Origin: an uncultured Gammaproteobacteria bacterium
GTDB lineage: Bacteria; Pseudomonadota; Gammaproteobacteria; Arenicellales; JAANXG01
Direction of reading: 5' to 3'
NCBI GenBank assembly: GCA_947259705.1
Contig: CAMYNL010000001.1
Span: 124,001-188,000 of the forward strand
Length of the DNA stretch: 64,000 bases
Part shown: piece by piece, positions 11,040 to 21,528 of the stretch
Layout of the letters: each line of letters begins with the position of its first letter
Position numbering within the stretch: position 1 is the stretch's first letter
The notes under the pieces: model-generated
What the model was told of the DNA's origin: nothing
The model's input: only the letters and a program-made list of their open reading frames with translations
Databases searched by the model: none
Position numbers and translations under genes: made by a program

Positions 11040-11576
11040 ATGAGCGAACAGCGAACCATAGCCCGTCCATACGCCCACGCGGTCTTCGAGCTGGCGCGCG
11101 AGAGCGGCAGTTACGAAGCTTGGTCTCGGGTGCTGGCGATCATGGCAGCGGCGGCGGCGGACACGCAGTTACAGGATCTCGCAAGGAATCCGCGCTTCGA
11201 CGACAAATCCCTGGCGGGGCTGCTGGAAGACATATGCGGCGACGCCCTGTTTCCCGACGCACAGAATTTCATCCGCCTGGTCGTCCGCAACGAACGCGTG
11301 CTCGCCCTGCCTGGAGTAACCGAACAGTTCGAGGCCATGCGTGCCGAGGCGGAAGGCACCATTGAGGCCGAGCTGATATCGGCGCTGGGCGTCAGCGAGG
11401 AGCAGAAAACCAAAATCGCTGCATCTCTGTCCCGGCGCCTGGGGCGTGAAGTCTCCTTGCGTGTAACGGAAGACCCGAGCCTGATCGGCGGAGCGGTCCT
11501 GCGGGCCGGCGACATGGTCGTCGATGCGTCACTGAAGGGACACCTGCAGAAGCTCGCCACCAGCCTGTCCCGCTAG
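11040..11576 (+). CDS. atpH: F1 subunit delta
   Basis: 178 residues. N-terminal TIARPYAHAVFELARESG and C-terminal SLIGGAVLRAGDMVVDASLK are the delta/OSCP signature regions. Links F1 to the b-subunit stalk. Between atpF and atpA in the canonical order. Confidence 0.97.
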   Translation: MSEQRTIARPYAHAVFELARESGSYEAWSRVLAIMAAAAADTQLQDLARNPRFDDKSLAGLLEDICGDALFPDAQNFIRLVVRNERVLALPGVTEQFEAMRAEAEGTIEAELISALGVSEEQKTKIAASLSRRLGREVSLRVTEDPSLIGGAVLRAGDMVVDASLKGHLQKLATSLSR

Positions 11577-11618
11577 CATGTCGCGGATCACGAGCACACT
11601 TTGATTTGAGGAACAGCC

Positions 11619-13166
11619 ATGACCACCCAACTGAATCCATCCGAAATCAGCGAGCTGATCAAAGAGCGGATCAAGAATTTCGAGGCAGTCGCGGAAGCGC
11701 GGACTGAAGGAACCGTAGTCAGCCTCACCGATGGCATCGCCCGCATCCATGGACTGGCGGATGCCATGCAGGGGGAGATGCTGGCGTTTCCGGACGAGAC
11801 TTACGGCCTGGCCCTGAACCTGGAGCAGGATTCGGTGGGCGCGGTGATACTCGGCGATTATGAACACATCACCGAGGGCGATACCGTGAAGTGTACGGGA
11901 CGAATCCTCGAGGTACCGGTGGGTGAAGGACTTATAGGCCGCGTCGTGGATTCACTGGGGATCCCCATCGACGGCAAGGGTCCCGTCGAAGCCCAGGGGT
12001 CTTCGTCGATCGAGAAAGTGGCGCCGGGCGTCATCACGAGAAAATCGGTGGACCAGCCGGTTCAGACCGGCCTCAAGTCCATCGACTCGATGGTGCCAAT
12101 CGGCCGCGGCCAGCGTGAGCTCATCATTGGGGACCGCCAGACCGGCAAGACCGCGGTCGCCATCGATACCATCATCAACCAGAAGGGCAAGGACCTCACC
12201 TGTATCTATGTCGCGGTGGGACAGAAGGCCTCGTCCATCGCCAACGTGGTGCGCAAGCTGGAGGAGCACGGCGCCATGGACCATACCATCGTGGTAGCGG
12301 CCGCCGCCTCGGAGTCCGCGGCCATGCAGTATATCGCCCCCTACTCGGGCTGCACCATGGGAGAGTACTTCCGTGACAAGGGTGAGGACGCCCTGATTAT
12401 CTATGACGACCTGACCAAACAGGCCTGGGCCTACCGGCAGGTCAGCCTGCTGCTGCGCCGTCCGCCCGGCCGCGAAGCCTACCCCGGTGACGTGTTCTAC
12501 CTGCACTCGCGGCTGCTGGAACGCGCGGCGCGCATCAACGCCGAACACGTGGCGAAGCTCACCGATGGCAAGGTGAAGGGGAAGACCGGCTCGCTGACGG
12601 CTTTGCCCATCATCGAGACTCAGGCCGGCGACGTGTCCGCCTTCGTGCCCACCAACGTGATCTCAATCACCGACGGCCAGATCTACCTGGAATCCGACCT
12701 TTTCAATGCCGGTATCCGGCCCGCCATCAACGCCGGGCTGTCGGTGTCCCGTGTGGGCGGCGCGGCGCAGACCAACCTGATCAAGAAGCTAGGCGGCGGC
12801 GTGCGCCTGGCCCTGGCGCAGTTCCGCGAATTGGCCGCCTTCGCCCAGTTCGCTTCGGACCTCGACGAGGCTACTCGCAAGCAGCTGGAGCGTGGTGAGC
12901 GGGTAATGGAAATGATGAAACAGAAACAGTATTCACCGATGTCGGTGGCCGAGATGGCGGTGACTTTGTTTGCCGTCAACGAGGGATATGTCGACGACGT
13001 CGATAGCAAGAAGGCCGTGGATTTCGAAGCTGCTCTGCACTCCTTCGTAAAATCAGAGTATGGTGACCTGTTGGACAAGATGAACGAGGGCCAGGAATAC
13101 AGCGAAAAAGTGCAGCAAGGCCTGCATGGCGCGCTGACGGCCTTCAAGGAAAAAGGTTCCTGGTGA
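11619..13166 (+). CDS. atpA: F1 subunit alpha
   Basis: 515 residues. N-terminal [20 protein letters not shown], non-catalytic nucleotide P-loop [15 protein letters not shown] at about residues 170-184, and the alpha signature [17 protein letters not shown]. Length and motifs are standard; no oddities seen. Confidence 0.98.
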   Translation: MTTQLNPSEISELIKERIKNFEAVAEARTEGTVVSLTDGIARIHGLADAMQGEMLAFPDETYGLALNLEQDSVGAVILGDYEHITEGDTVKCTGRILEVPVGEGLIGRVVDSLGIPIDGKGPVEAQGSSSIEKVAPGVITRKSVDQPVQTGLKSIDSMVPIGRGQRELIIGDRQTGKTAVAIDTIINQKGKDLTCIYVAVGQKASSIANVVRKLEEHGAMDHTIVVAAAASESAAMQYIAPYSGCTMGEYFRDKGEDALIIYDDLTKQAWAYRQVSLLLRRPPGREAYPGDVFYLHSRLLERAARINAEHVAKLTDGKVKGKTGSLTALPIIETQAGDVSAFVPTNVISITDGQIYLESDLFNAGIRPAINAGLSVSRVGGAAQTNLIKKLGGGVRLALAQFRELAAFAQFASDLDEATRKQLERGERVMEMMKQKQYSPMSVAEMAVTLFAVNEGYVDDVDSKKAVDFEAALHSFVKSEYGDLLDKMNEGQEYSEKVQQGLHGALTAFKEKGSW

Positions 13167-13185
13167 TCAGGCGGAGGAACTGACC

Positions 13186-14046
13186 ATGGCCGGCGCCAAA
13201 GAGATCCGCACCAAGATCAAAAGCATCCAGAATACTCAGAAGATCACCAAGGCTATGGAAATGGTGGCGGCAAGCAAGATGCGCAGGGCCCAGGACCGCA
13301 TGCTGGCGGCCCGTCCCTATGCGGAGAAGATCCGCAATGTGGTAGCCCACCTGGCCCGTGCCAACCCAGAATACCGACACCCCTTCACCGTGGAGCGCGA
13401 AACCAGACGCGTTGGTTTCATCATCGTGTCCACTGACCGAGGACTGTGTGGCGGACTCAACGTGAACCTTTTCCGCGCCTGTTTGCATGCGATGGCGGAC
13501 TGGCGGGAGAAGAATATCGAAATCGAGTTGTCGGTGATCGGCTCCAAGGCCCTGGGCTTCTTCAAGCGCCTGGGTGGCAACATCGTGTCTGAAGCGTCGC
13601 ACCTCGGGGACCGGCCCGCGTTGACCGACCTCATCGGCGCCATCAAGGTGATGCTGGACGCCTACGAGGAAGGCAGACTGGATCGCGTCTACCTCGTCCA
13701 CAATGACTTCGTCAATACCATGACGCAGAGGCCGGTGTTGGAACAGTTACTGCCGCTCAAGCCAAGCGAGGAAGAGGAGCTGGCGCGTCACTGGGACTAC
13801 CTCTACGAACCGGACTCGAAGGAGGTCCTCGAGGTGTTGCTGGTGCGGTATGTCGAGTCGCTGATTTATCAGGGTGTGGTTGAGAACATCGCCTGCGAGC
13901 AGGCGGCACGCATGGTCGCCATGAAGGCGGCCTCGGACAACGCCGGTAGCTTGATTGAAGAGCTGCAGCTTATCTATAACAAGGCCCGCCAGGCGGCGAT
14001 CACGCAGGAAATTTCCGAGATCGTCAGCGGCGCGGCGGCTGTGTAG
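13186..14046 (+). CDS. atpG: F1 subunit gamma
   Basis: 286 residues. N-terminal [20 protein letters not shown] and [15 protein letters not shown] are diagnostic; the C-terminal helix ends with the typical [20 protein letters not shown]. Forms the central rotor shaft. Starts 19 bases after atpA. The spacer to atpD is 117 bases, unusually long for this operon. Confidence 0.98.
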   Translation: MAGAKEIRTKIKSIQNTQKITKAMEMVAASKMRRAQDRMLAARPYAEKIRNVVAHLARANPEYRHPFTVERETRRVGFIIVSTDRGLCGGLNVNLFRACLHAMADWREKNIEIELSVIGSKALGFFKRLGGNIVSEASHLGDRPALTDLIGAIKVMLDAYEEGRLDRVYLVHNDFVNTMTQRPVLEQLLPLKPSEEEELARHWDYLYEPDSKEVLEVLLVRYVESLIYQGVVENIACEQAARMVAMKAASDNAGSLIEELQLIYNKARQAAITQEISEIVSGAAAV

Positions 14047-14163
14047 GGAAGCAGGGTGAATGGCGCGGCTGGCCCAACCAAGATCGGCCTGTTGGCAGAA
14101 TGACGGTGTGGACCGAGCCAGCCTTTCGCATGACTGATTGAGTTTGAATACGAGGACCGCTAG

Positions 14164-15543
<1,380 letters not shown>

Positions 15544-15558
15544 GAGGGAGAAGTGCCA

Positions 15559-15981
15559 ATGGCCATGACATTGCATATCGATATCGTGAGCGCGGAGGAA
15601 GGCATACACTCCGGCAAAGCCACCGCCGTGTTCGCGCCGGCGCAGATGGGAGAGGTGGGGATTTTCCCCCGCCACGCCCCACTGTTGTCCCGATTGAAGC
15701 CCGGCGAGGTCCGGGTGCAGACCGAGGCGGGTGAGGAATTGTTCTTCTACGTTTCGGGGGGGCTGCTCGAAGTTCAGCCCCACGTAGTGACGGTGCTGGC
15801 GGACACGGCCGTCCGCGCCAAGGACCTGGATGAGGCCGCGGCATTGGAAGCCCAGAAGAAGGCCGAACAGGCCCTCAAGGACCGCAAAACCGATATCGAT
15901 TTCGCCAAGGCCAAGGCGGAGCTCGCGCAAGCAGCCGCCCAGCTGCGCGCAATCCAGAAGCTGCGGAAAAAGGGCCGCTAG
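15559..15981 (+). CDS. atpC: F1 subunit epsilon
   Basis: 140 residues from ATG 15559, 10 bases after a consensus aggaggg site; GTG 15553 and ATG 15565 are also in frame. N-terminal beta domain ([35 protein letters not shown]) and C-terminal helical hairpin with [15 protein letters not shown]. Central-stalk subunit that inhibits ATP hydrolysis. Last gene of the ATP synthase set. Confidence 0.97.
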   Translation: MAMTLHIDIVSAEEGIHSGKATAVFAPAQMGEVGIFPRHAPLLSRLKPGEVRVQTEAGEELFFYVSGGLLEVQPHVVTVLADTAVRAKDLDEAAALEAQKKAEQALKDRKTDIDFAKAKAELAQAAAQLRAIQKLRKKGR

Positions 15982-15996
15982 GCCCGGGCGTCACCG

Positions 15997-16479
15997 ATGC
16001 AGGTAGCGACCGCCGGCAAGGTGGTTTCCATCACATACCTGATCCACGACGAAACGGGCGAAATCTGCGAGTACCGGGACTTGCCCGTCGCCTACATACA
16101 GGGTGGTCGCAGCGACCTGTTGCCCAAGATCGAGCGCGCCCTGGAAGGCAAGCCGGTAGGATTCACCACAACGGTCTCGCTTTCCCCCGCGGAGGGTTTC
16201 GGTGAACATGACGCCGGCCTGACCTTTACCGATTCCCTCGAGAACGTGCCCCCGGAGCTGCGGCACCTCGGCGCGGAGCTGAATGCGGAGAGCGAAAGCG
16301 GCGAGCTACGGCATTTTCGCGTCACCCGTATCGAGGCCGGGAAACTCACGGTAGATGCGAATCACCCGTACGCTGGCAGGTCCCTGGCTTATGAAGTCAA
16401 GATCGTCGGGATCAGGGAGGCCAGCGCGGAGGAGATCGCCAGCGGCGAAGCAAGGCCAGAATTGGGCCCGTTAACATAG
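15997..16479 (+). CDS. SlyD-like FKBP-type peptidyl-prolyl isomerase
   Basis: 160 residues. FKBP core with an inserted chaperone flap: VVSITYLIHDETGEI, LLPKIERALEGKPVG, and SPAEGFGEHDAGLTFT. The end (YEVKIVGIREASAEEIASGE) matches SlyD, but the His/Cys-rich nickel-binding tail of E. coli SlyD is missing. Likely a folding helper; a nickel role is not supported. Lies 15 bases after atpC and may be read through from it. Confidence 0.88.
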   Translation: MQVATAGKVVSITYLIHDETGEICEYRDLPVAYIQGGRSDLLPKIERALEGKPVGFTTTVSLSPAEGFGEHDAGLTFTDSLENVPPELRHLGAELNAESESGELRHFRVTRIEAGKLTVDANHPYAGRSLAYEVKIVGIREASAEEIASGEARPELGPLT

Positions 16480-16554
16480 GACAGCCCTCAAGCACGGCAC
16501 ACGCTCTCGATGCCGATCCAAACAGCTTATTTTCAGGAGCTATAGTTTCTTCAT

Positions 16555-17946
16555 ATGCCAGATACACAACCTGCACAGCGCCCTCTACATGTCGTGGTGT
16601 TGGCCGCAGGCAAAGGCACCCGTATGCGGTCGAGTGTGCCCAAGGTCATGCACCCCTTTGCCGGGGTGCCCATGCTCGGACGAGTGCTGGACACCGTATC
16701 CCGGCTAACCCCTGCGCGCACCCATGTCGTGTACGGCCATGGCGCGGAGATGGTGCGGGCGACGTTTGCCGACGTGGGAGCGCACTGGGTGTTGCAGGCC
16801 GAGCAGCTGGGAACGGGACACGCTGTCAAGCAGACCATATCTAACGTGCCGGACGCCGCGCTGGTGCTGGTAGTGTATGGCGATGTCCCGCTGGTGCGAG
16901 CGGCAATCCTGGAGGCGCTGGTCACCGCGGCTGACGGTGGCCTCGCCATCTTGACCGCCGTGCTGGACGACCCGACAGGCTATGGGCGCATCATACGTAA
17001 CCAGGTGGGGGCCGTACGCGGCGTCGTCGAAGAAAAAGATGCCACGCCGGTACAAGCCACTATTCGCGAGGTTAATACTGGATTCTTGGCAGCGCCGGCA
17101 TCATTGCTGGGTCCGTGGTTGTCCCGGCTGGACAACAAAAATGCGCAAGGGGAGTTCTATTTGACCGACGTGGTCGGTCTAGCAGCCGGCGACGGCATCC
17201 TAGTGACGACGCAAGAGGCGAAGGATATCTGGGAGATTCGTGGCGTAAACAGCCGTGCCGAACTTGCCGAACTGGAACGCCATTACCAGCGCTGCCAAGC
17301 CGAGGCGCTGATGGACGCCGGGGTCAGCATCGCAGACCCCGACCGGTTCGATGTCCGAGGTGGCGCAGTCACGGCAGGGCGTGACAGTCACTTCGATATC
17401 AACGTCATCATCGAGGGTCCGGCCCGGTTCGGCGAACGAGTGACCATTGGCGCAAATAGTGTCATCAAGCGCACCGAAATCGGTGACGACGTCGTGATTC
17501 ACCCCAACTGTGTGATCGAGGACGCGGTGATCGGTGCGAACTCCATAGTTGGACCATTCGCCCGCATACGTCCCGGTACCCGCCTCGATGACAGGGTGCA
17601 TGTGGGGAATTTTGTAGAGATCAAGAATAGCGAACTAGCGGTCGGGTCTAAAGTGAATCATTTGAGTTATATCGGGGACAGCAGTATCGGGCGCGACGTC
17701 AATGTAGGGGCTGGGGTGATTACTTGTAACTACGATGGCGCCAACAAATACCGCACGATTATAGAGGATGGGGTATTCGTGGGCTCGGACTGCCAGTTAA
17801 TCGCGCCGGTCAGCATCGGAAAAGGGGCCACCGTAGGCGCCGGATCCACTATCACTGGCGACGTTCCACCCGATACCCTTGCGCTCGCGCGCGCGCGGCA
17901 GCAGCATGTCAGCCACTGGCGGCGACCCCGAAAAAAGAAAAATTAA
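16555..17946 (+). CDS. glmU: Bifunctional GlcNAc-1-P uridyltransferase / GlcN-1-P acetyltransferase
   Basis: 463 residues. N-terminal pyrophosphorylase domain has VVVLAAGKGTRMRSSVPKVM, and EQLGTGHAVKQ; the C-terminal left-handed beta helix has VIGANSIVGPFARIRPGTRL and GVITCNYDGANKYRT, with the acetyltransferase end. Makes UDP-GlcNAc for peptidoglycan and LPS. The extreme C-terminus is very basic (RRPRKKKN). Followed by glmS, so the two hexosamine genes sit together as in many gammaproteobacteria. Confidence 0.98.
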   Translation: MPDTQPAQRPLHVVVLAAGKGTRMRSSVPKVMHPFAGVPMLGRVLDTVSRLTPARTHVVYGHGAEMVRATFADVGAHWVLQAEQLGTGHAVKQTISNVPDAALVLVVYGDVPLVRAAILEALVTAADGGLAILTAVLDDPTGYGRIIRNQVGAVRGVVEEKDATPVQATIREVNTGFLAAPASLLGPWLSRLDNKNAQGEFYLTDVVGLAAGDGILVTTQEAKDIWEIRGVNSRAELAELERHYQRCQAEALMDAGVSIADPDRFDVRGGAVTAGRDSHFDINVIIEGPARFGERVTIGANSVIKRTEIGDDVVIHPNCVIEDAVIGANSIVGPFARIRPGTRLDDRVHVGNFVEIKNSELAVGSKVNHLSYIGDSSIGRDVNVGAGVITCNYDGANKYRTIIEDGVFVGSDCQLIAPVSIGKGATVGAGSTITGDVPPDTLALARARQQHVSHWRRPRKKKN

Positions 17947-18030
17947 TTTGTACTCGGTTGGCCCCGCGTTGATTAAAATAAGGTGTGGCCAGAATGTTGG
18001 GGGGTTTACTGTGAATATAAGGGCGCGGCC

Positions 18031-19860
18031 GTGTGCGGCATAGTTGGCGCGGTAGCACGTACTGACGTTTTGCCGGTGCTGATGGAAGGGCTGAAGCGAC
18101 TTGAGTACCGCGGTTATGATTCGGCGGGGATCGCGGTCATCAATCCACAACGCCAGATCGTGCGTACCCGCGCGGTGGGCAAAGTCGGGGTGCTGGCGGA
18201 CACCATTAACACCCGGGAACTCAGTGGGCATATAGGTCTTGCCCATACCCGCTGGGCCACTCACGGGGGGGTTACGCAGCGCAACGCGCATCCTCATGTA
18301 TGTCGTGGCACGGTGGCATTGGTGTGTAACGGCATAATTGAGAATCACGACGCATTGCGCGAGAAGCAGCGGGCCGCTGGCTTTGAGTTTACTTCTCAGA
18401 CCGATACCGAGGTCATAGTGCACGAGGTATATCACCACCTTGCTGCTGGAAAGGGGCTGGTAGACGCTGTTCGCGACACGGTGGCTCAGCTGGAGGGCGC
18501 ATATGCCCTGGGCGTCATCAGCATCAATGAACCCGACAGGCTGGTTGCGGTACGTGAGGGGCCGCCCCTGCTAATCGGCATCGGCGAAGATGCCGCCTTT
18601 ATTGCTTCGGACATTTCCGCTTTGTTGCCGGTCACCCGTCGCTACTTGGTGCTGGAGAATGGGGATGTCGCCGATATCTTGGGCGGGCGGGTACGTATTA
18701 CGGACCGCGACGGTAATGAGGTTCGACGCACGGTTCACATCAGTCAGCTCAGCGCCGATGCTGCGGATCTCGGTCCCTACCGTCATTTCATGCTCAAGGA
18801 GATATTCGAGCAGGCAAATGCCGTGAACGATACCCTGGAGGGCCGCATCTCCACGCAACGCCTTCTGGACGAAGCCTTTGGTCCTGATGCACCACCCATC
18901 TTTGACAATACCCGGGCCGTGCAGATCATCGCCTGCGGCACCAGTTACCATGCCGGCCTGGTGGCCAAGTACTGGTTCGAATCCTATGGGGTGCCATGTA
19001 ATGTAGAGGTAGCCAGCGAATTTCGCTACCGTCCCCACGTGGTTCCGCAGCAGGCGCTGGTGGTAACTATATCCCAGTCAGGAGAAACCGCAGACACTCT
19101 GGCGGCGCTGACCGAGGCTATGCGAATCGGCTTCGAGCGTTCGCTCACCATATGCAACGTCCCGGAAAGCTCGCTGGTGCGGGCTTGTGACCTCACGTTC
19201 ATGACCCACGCCGGCCCGGAAATCGGCGTAGCGTCGACCAAGGCGTTCACCACCCAACTGGTGGGGCTGTTGATGCTGGGGATAGCGTTGGCGCGTAGAC
19301 GAGGATTGACGAGCGAAGAAGAAGCACGCGTTATCGGGGAGTTGCGGAGCTTGCCGGCACGTATCGAGCACGCGCTAATGCTGGATAAGGAAATCCAGAC
19401 TATTGCCGAGCAGTTTGCCGATAAACATCATGCCTTATTCTTGGGCCGCGGGGCGCACTATCCGATCGCGCTGGAGGGCGCCCTCAAGTTAAAGGAGATC
19501 TCTTACATACATGCTGAGGCCTATCCCGCCGGCGAACTGAAACACGGGCCACTGGCACTTGTGGATAGCGCAGTGCCAGTAGTAGCGGTGGCCCCCAACA
19601 ACCAGTTGCTGGAGAAGTTGAAGTCCAATATCCAGGAAGTGCGCGCTCGGGGCGGCCGCCTGATCGTATTTGCTGATCCTGCGGCCGGAATCGCCAATGA
19701 AGACGGTATGCAGGTCGTCCAGGTAGCCCCGGTAGACGACAGCATTTCCCCGGTAATTTATGCCATCCCCTTGCAGTTGCTCGCTTACCATGTCGCGGTC
19801 ATCAAGGGCACTGACGTGGACAAGCCGCGAAATTTGGCAAAATCAGTTACAGTAGAGTAA
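18031..19860 (+). CDS. glmS: Glutamine-fructose-6-phosphate aminotransferase
   Basis: 609 residues from GTG 18031, exactly the E. coli length. This start places the catalytic Cys second (MCGIVGAV), as needed for the N-terminal glutaminase nucleophile. RLEYRGYDSAGIAV and HTRWATHGGVTQRNAHPH follow. Two SIS domains contain IIACGTSYHAGLVAKYW and TISQSGETADTLAAL; the end PRNLAKSVTVE is canonical. First step of hexosamine synthesis. No glmS ribozyme signature was seen in the 84-base spacer after glmU. Confidence 0.98.
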   Translation: MCGIVGAVARTDVLPVLMEGLKRLEYRGYDSAGIAVINPQRQIVRTRAVGKVGVLADTINTRELSGHIGLAHTRWATHGGVTQRNAHPHVCRGTVALVCNGIIENHDALREKQRAAGFEFTSQTDTEVIVHEVYHHLAAGKGLVDAVRDTVAQLEGAYALGVISINEPDRLVAVREGPPLLIGIGEDAAFIASDISALLPVTRRYLVLENGDVADILGGRVRITDRDGNEVRRTVHISQLSADAADLGPYRHFMLKEIFEQANAVNDTLEGRISTQRLLDEAFGPDAPPIFDNTRAVQIIACGTSYHAGLVAKYWFESYGVPCNVEVASEFRYRPHVVPQQALVVTISQSGETADTLAALTEAMRIGFERSLTICNVPESSLVRACDLTFMTHAGPEIGVASTKAFTTQLVGLLMLGIALARRRGLTSEEEARVIGELRSLPARIEHALMLDKEIQTIAEQFADKHHALFLGRGAHYPIALEGALKLKEISYIHAEAYPAGELKHGPLALVDSAVPVVAVAPNNQLLEKLKSNIQEVRARGGRLIVFADPAAGIANEDGMQVVQVAPVDDSISPVIYAIPLQLLAYHVAVIKGTDVDKPRNLAKSVTVE

Positions 19861-19990
19861 GCGGTTGCGGACTAAATCGGGTGCTGCGCCGATGAACATA
19901 GGTCGCGACATCGCTATTGGGTCACGTGGCTCACAGTTAATCGCATGGAGTTATTCTTGCCTCTGTCGGCCTGGTCGGCATTGAGGGGCG

Positions 19991-20182
19991 CTACCGGGCG
20001 CTGAGTACTTGCAGTTTGGCTAGGCATGCTACCACCATAAGCCCGACCCCAAGAGTAAACAGCGTCATGGTTGAAAAGCCCAGCGTCTGCCAATTGCCTA
20101 GCAGCCGGGAAACGCCAGCGACACAACATACTAGGATACCGAATACTGCAGCCACGTTCCCGAAGATTTCCATCAGCTTCAT
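19991..20182 (-). CDS. Small two-helix inner-membrane protein
   Basis: 63 residues: MKLMEIFGNVAAVFGILVCC begins the first hydrophobic helix (about residues 8-25), and TMTLFTLGVGLMVVACLAKL forms the second (about 38-57), ending LQVLSAR. It resembles short uncharacterised membrane proteins of gammaproteobacteria, but I cannot name a family. A ggag-like stretch (caggagtg) stands just upstream of the ATG at 20182. No clear operon partner; it converges with glmS. Confidence 0.65.
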   Translation of the reverse strand: MKLMEIFGNVAAVFGILVCCVAGVSRLLGNWQTLGFSTMTLFTLGVGLMVVACLAKLQVLSAR

Positions 20183-20615
20183 TCAACACTCCTGCGGCAT
20201 CGTCGCCCGCGCGCTTTAATTAATAAAGATGTTGCTTAAGGTACACATCAACACTAAACATACGCACTGCGCCCAAACGGTCACGGTGATCGGTGTTGGT
20301 TTCGACAAGCTTTGCCATGCTGTTGGCAGCGCAACATCGCTGCATATAAGATATACGAAAGATTTTGGGACGCCTGGCGCGTCGCCCTCACCCGCAGGCT
20401 TACCTATGCTGTACGCAAGAATACCACGATCCCAGCGTGGTTTGGCGTAGCCACTGAAGCATTGTCGACACCGTGTCGTCGAGTCCTCGCTCAACAAAGC
20501 AGCGTGGTCGCCATGCTCACGGAAAGCGCGGAATGAAAAAGCAATCATTAGTCTTGCACTCGGTAAGCGAAACCCGGCCAGTGGCATTAGTATACGAAAT
20601 AGATGAGGACAACTC
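20183..20615. other. 433-base spacer without a convincing gene
   Basis: AT-richer than its surroundings. Open frames exist on both strands but none has a recognisable product. The best signal is a plus-strand promoter-like pair, TTGGCA at 20323-20328 and TATAAG at 20345-20350 with a 16-base spacer, lying about 265 bases before the tail-collar gene. Two small hairpins follow: accacg/cgtggt around 20425-20443 and cgacac/gtgtcg around 20466-20480. A long leader or a small RNA is possible but unproven. Confidence 0.4.
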
Positions 20616-21128
20616 ATGGAACTAAAGTATTCATTACACACAATTGGTCTAGCCGTTCTGTTGACGATCAATTATGGCGTGCCGGGATTCAGCATTGCCG
20701 CAGGTCTCGATGATTCGCCCTCTCGTGCTTTGCCGCGCGGGGTGATTGTAATGTGGTCAGGGAGCTTGGAAGAAATTCCTACTGGATGGGCATTGTGTGA
20801 CGGCTCCAATGGAACACCGGATCTGCGGGACCGATTCGTTATGGGCGTGGGCGCACGGAAATACATGGGCACCATCGGAGGTTCCCACGCTCATGAGCAT
20901 AGGAACCAAGACCACTCCCACCGCATCGCCTTACCCGGCTCGCATCTGAGTATCCTGCGGGGATTCTCTAGAAATGGAGGATATCCAGGGTTCCGTGGCG
21001 GCACGTTACGTTCCCACCGCTACTATAGCGGCACCCGCGCATTCGCGTCGCAGCCAGCTTCAATCAGGATTGACGGCGCGCGACATTTACCACCCTACTA
21101 CAAGCTGGCGTTCATTATGAAGAATTAA
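20616..21128 (+). CDS. Secreted phage tail-collar-domain protein
   Basis: 170 residues. A signal peptide-like N-terminus (residues 1-29, with IGLAVLLTINYGVPGFSIAA) is followed by a tail-collar/fibre-tip type domain: GVIVMWSGSLEEIPTGWALC and DGSNGTPDLRDRFVMGVGAR are the classic phage collar motif. The end, LPPYYKLAFIMKN, is also typical. The His-rich GGSHAHEHRNQDHSH stretch corresponds to the metal-binding part of phage tips. No other phage gene is nearby, so this looks like a stand-alone, exported use of the domain. Role unknown. Confidence 0.8.
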   Translation: MELKYSLHTIGLAVLLTINYGVPGFSIAAGLDDSPSRALPRGVIVMWSGSLEEIPTGWALCDGSNGTPDLRDRFVMGVGARKYMGTIGGSHAHEHRNQDHSHRIALPGSHLSILRGFSRNGGYPGFRGGTLRSHRYYSGTRAFASQPASIRIDGARHLPPYYKLAFIMKN

Positions 21129-21528
21129 GCTGTGCTAAGAGTGGACACTCGCCTTCGCAATACGCAAGCACGAAGCGCACATGGACTTGCGCAGGCACAG
21201 GACACCATCCCAATCGTTGGGGCTTCGCGTCCAGCAGTCCCGGTGTTATCAACAATTCAATCGCCTCGAACCATTCTCCAACATTCTGTCGTAGATCAGT
21301 TCCGGCGACGTATAATTGTGGCGGCGGCCCGGAAACGAAACACCGGCGCATACTTCCAAAAGCGCAAGGTAGTGACCGCATTGACCTTGGCAAGCTACTT
21401 GACATAGCGGTGTCTTGAGAATCCGCCCTTACGAACGTTCGCTTGATACAGGTCAAGGCATGCTGGAGCAGTCTAAAGTTCAATAATTGCAGTTGTTCAG
21501 CAATACGCCTTTGAGGACACGAGAGCCT
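21129..21528. other. 400-base phaC upstream region
   Basis: Non-coding by eye. It contains an FNR/ANR-type palindrome at 21443-21456 (listed separately), an isolated TATAAT at 21312-21317 without a matching -35, and AATAAT at 21482-21487 as a possible -10 downstream of the palindrome. Only the palindrome is a confident signal. Confidence 0.5.
21443..21456 (+). promoter_or_regulatory. FNR/ANR-like box upstream of phaC
   Basis: TTGATacagGTCAA: one base from the E. coli FNR consensus TTGAT-N4-ATCAA and equal to the commonly seen ANR form TTGAT-N4-GTCAA. It lies 73 bases before the chosen phaC ATG. AATAAT at 21482-21487 would put the start point near 21494, so the box centre would be about -44, consistent with class II activation. 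A second such site precedes the usp gene. Confidence 0.65.

Noticed and set aside
17947..18030. glmS ribozyme upstream of glmS.
   Set aside because: The spacer is only 84 bases and shows none of the expected core; the element is typical of Firmicutes.
20216..20671. A 151-codon minus-strand frame.
   Set aside because: No recognisable motif, no ribosome site, and it overlaps the start of the collar gene.
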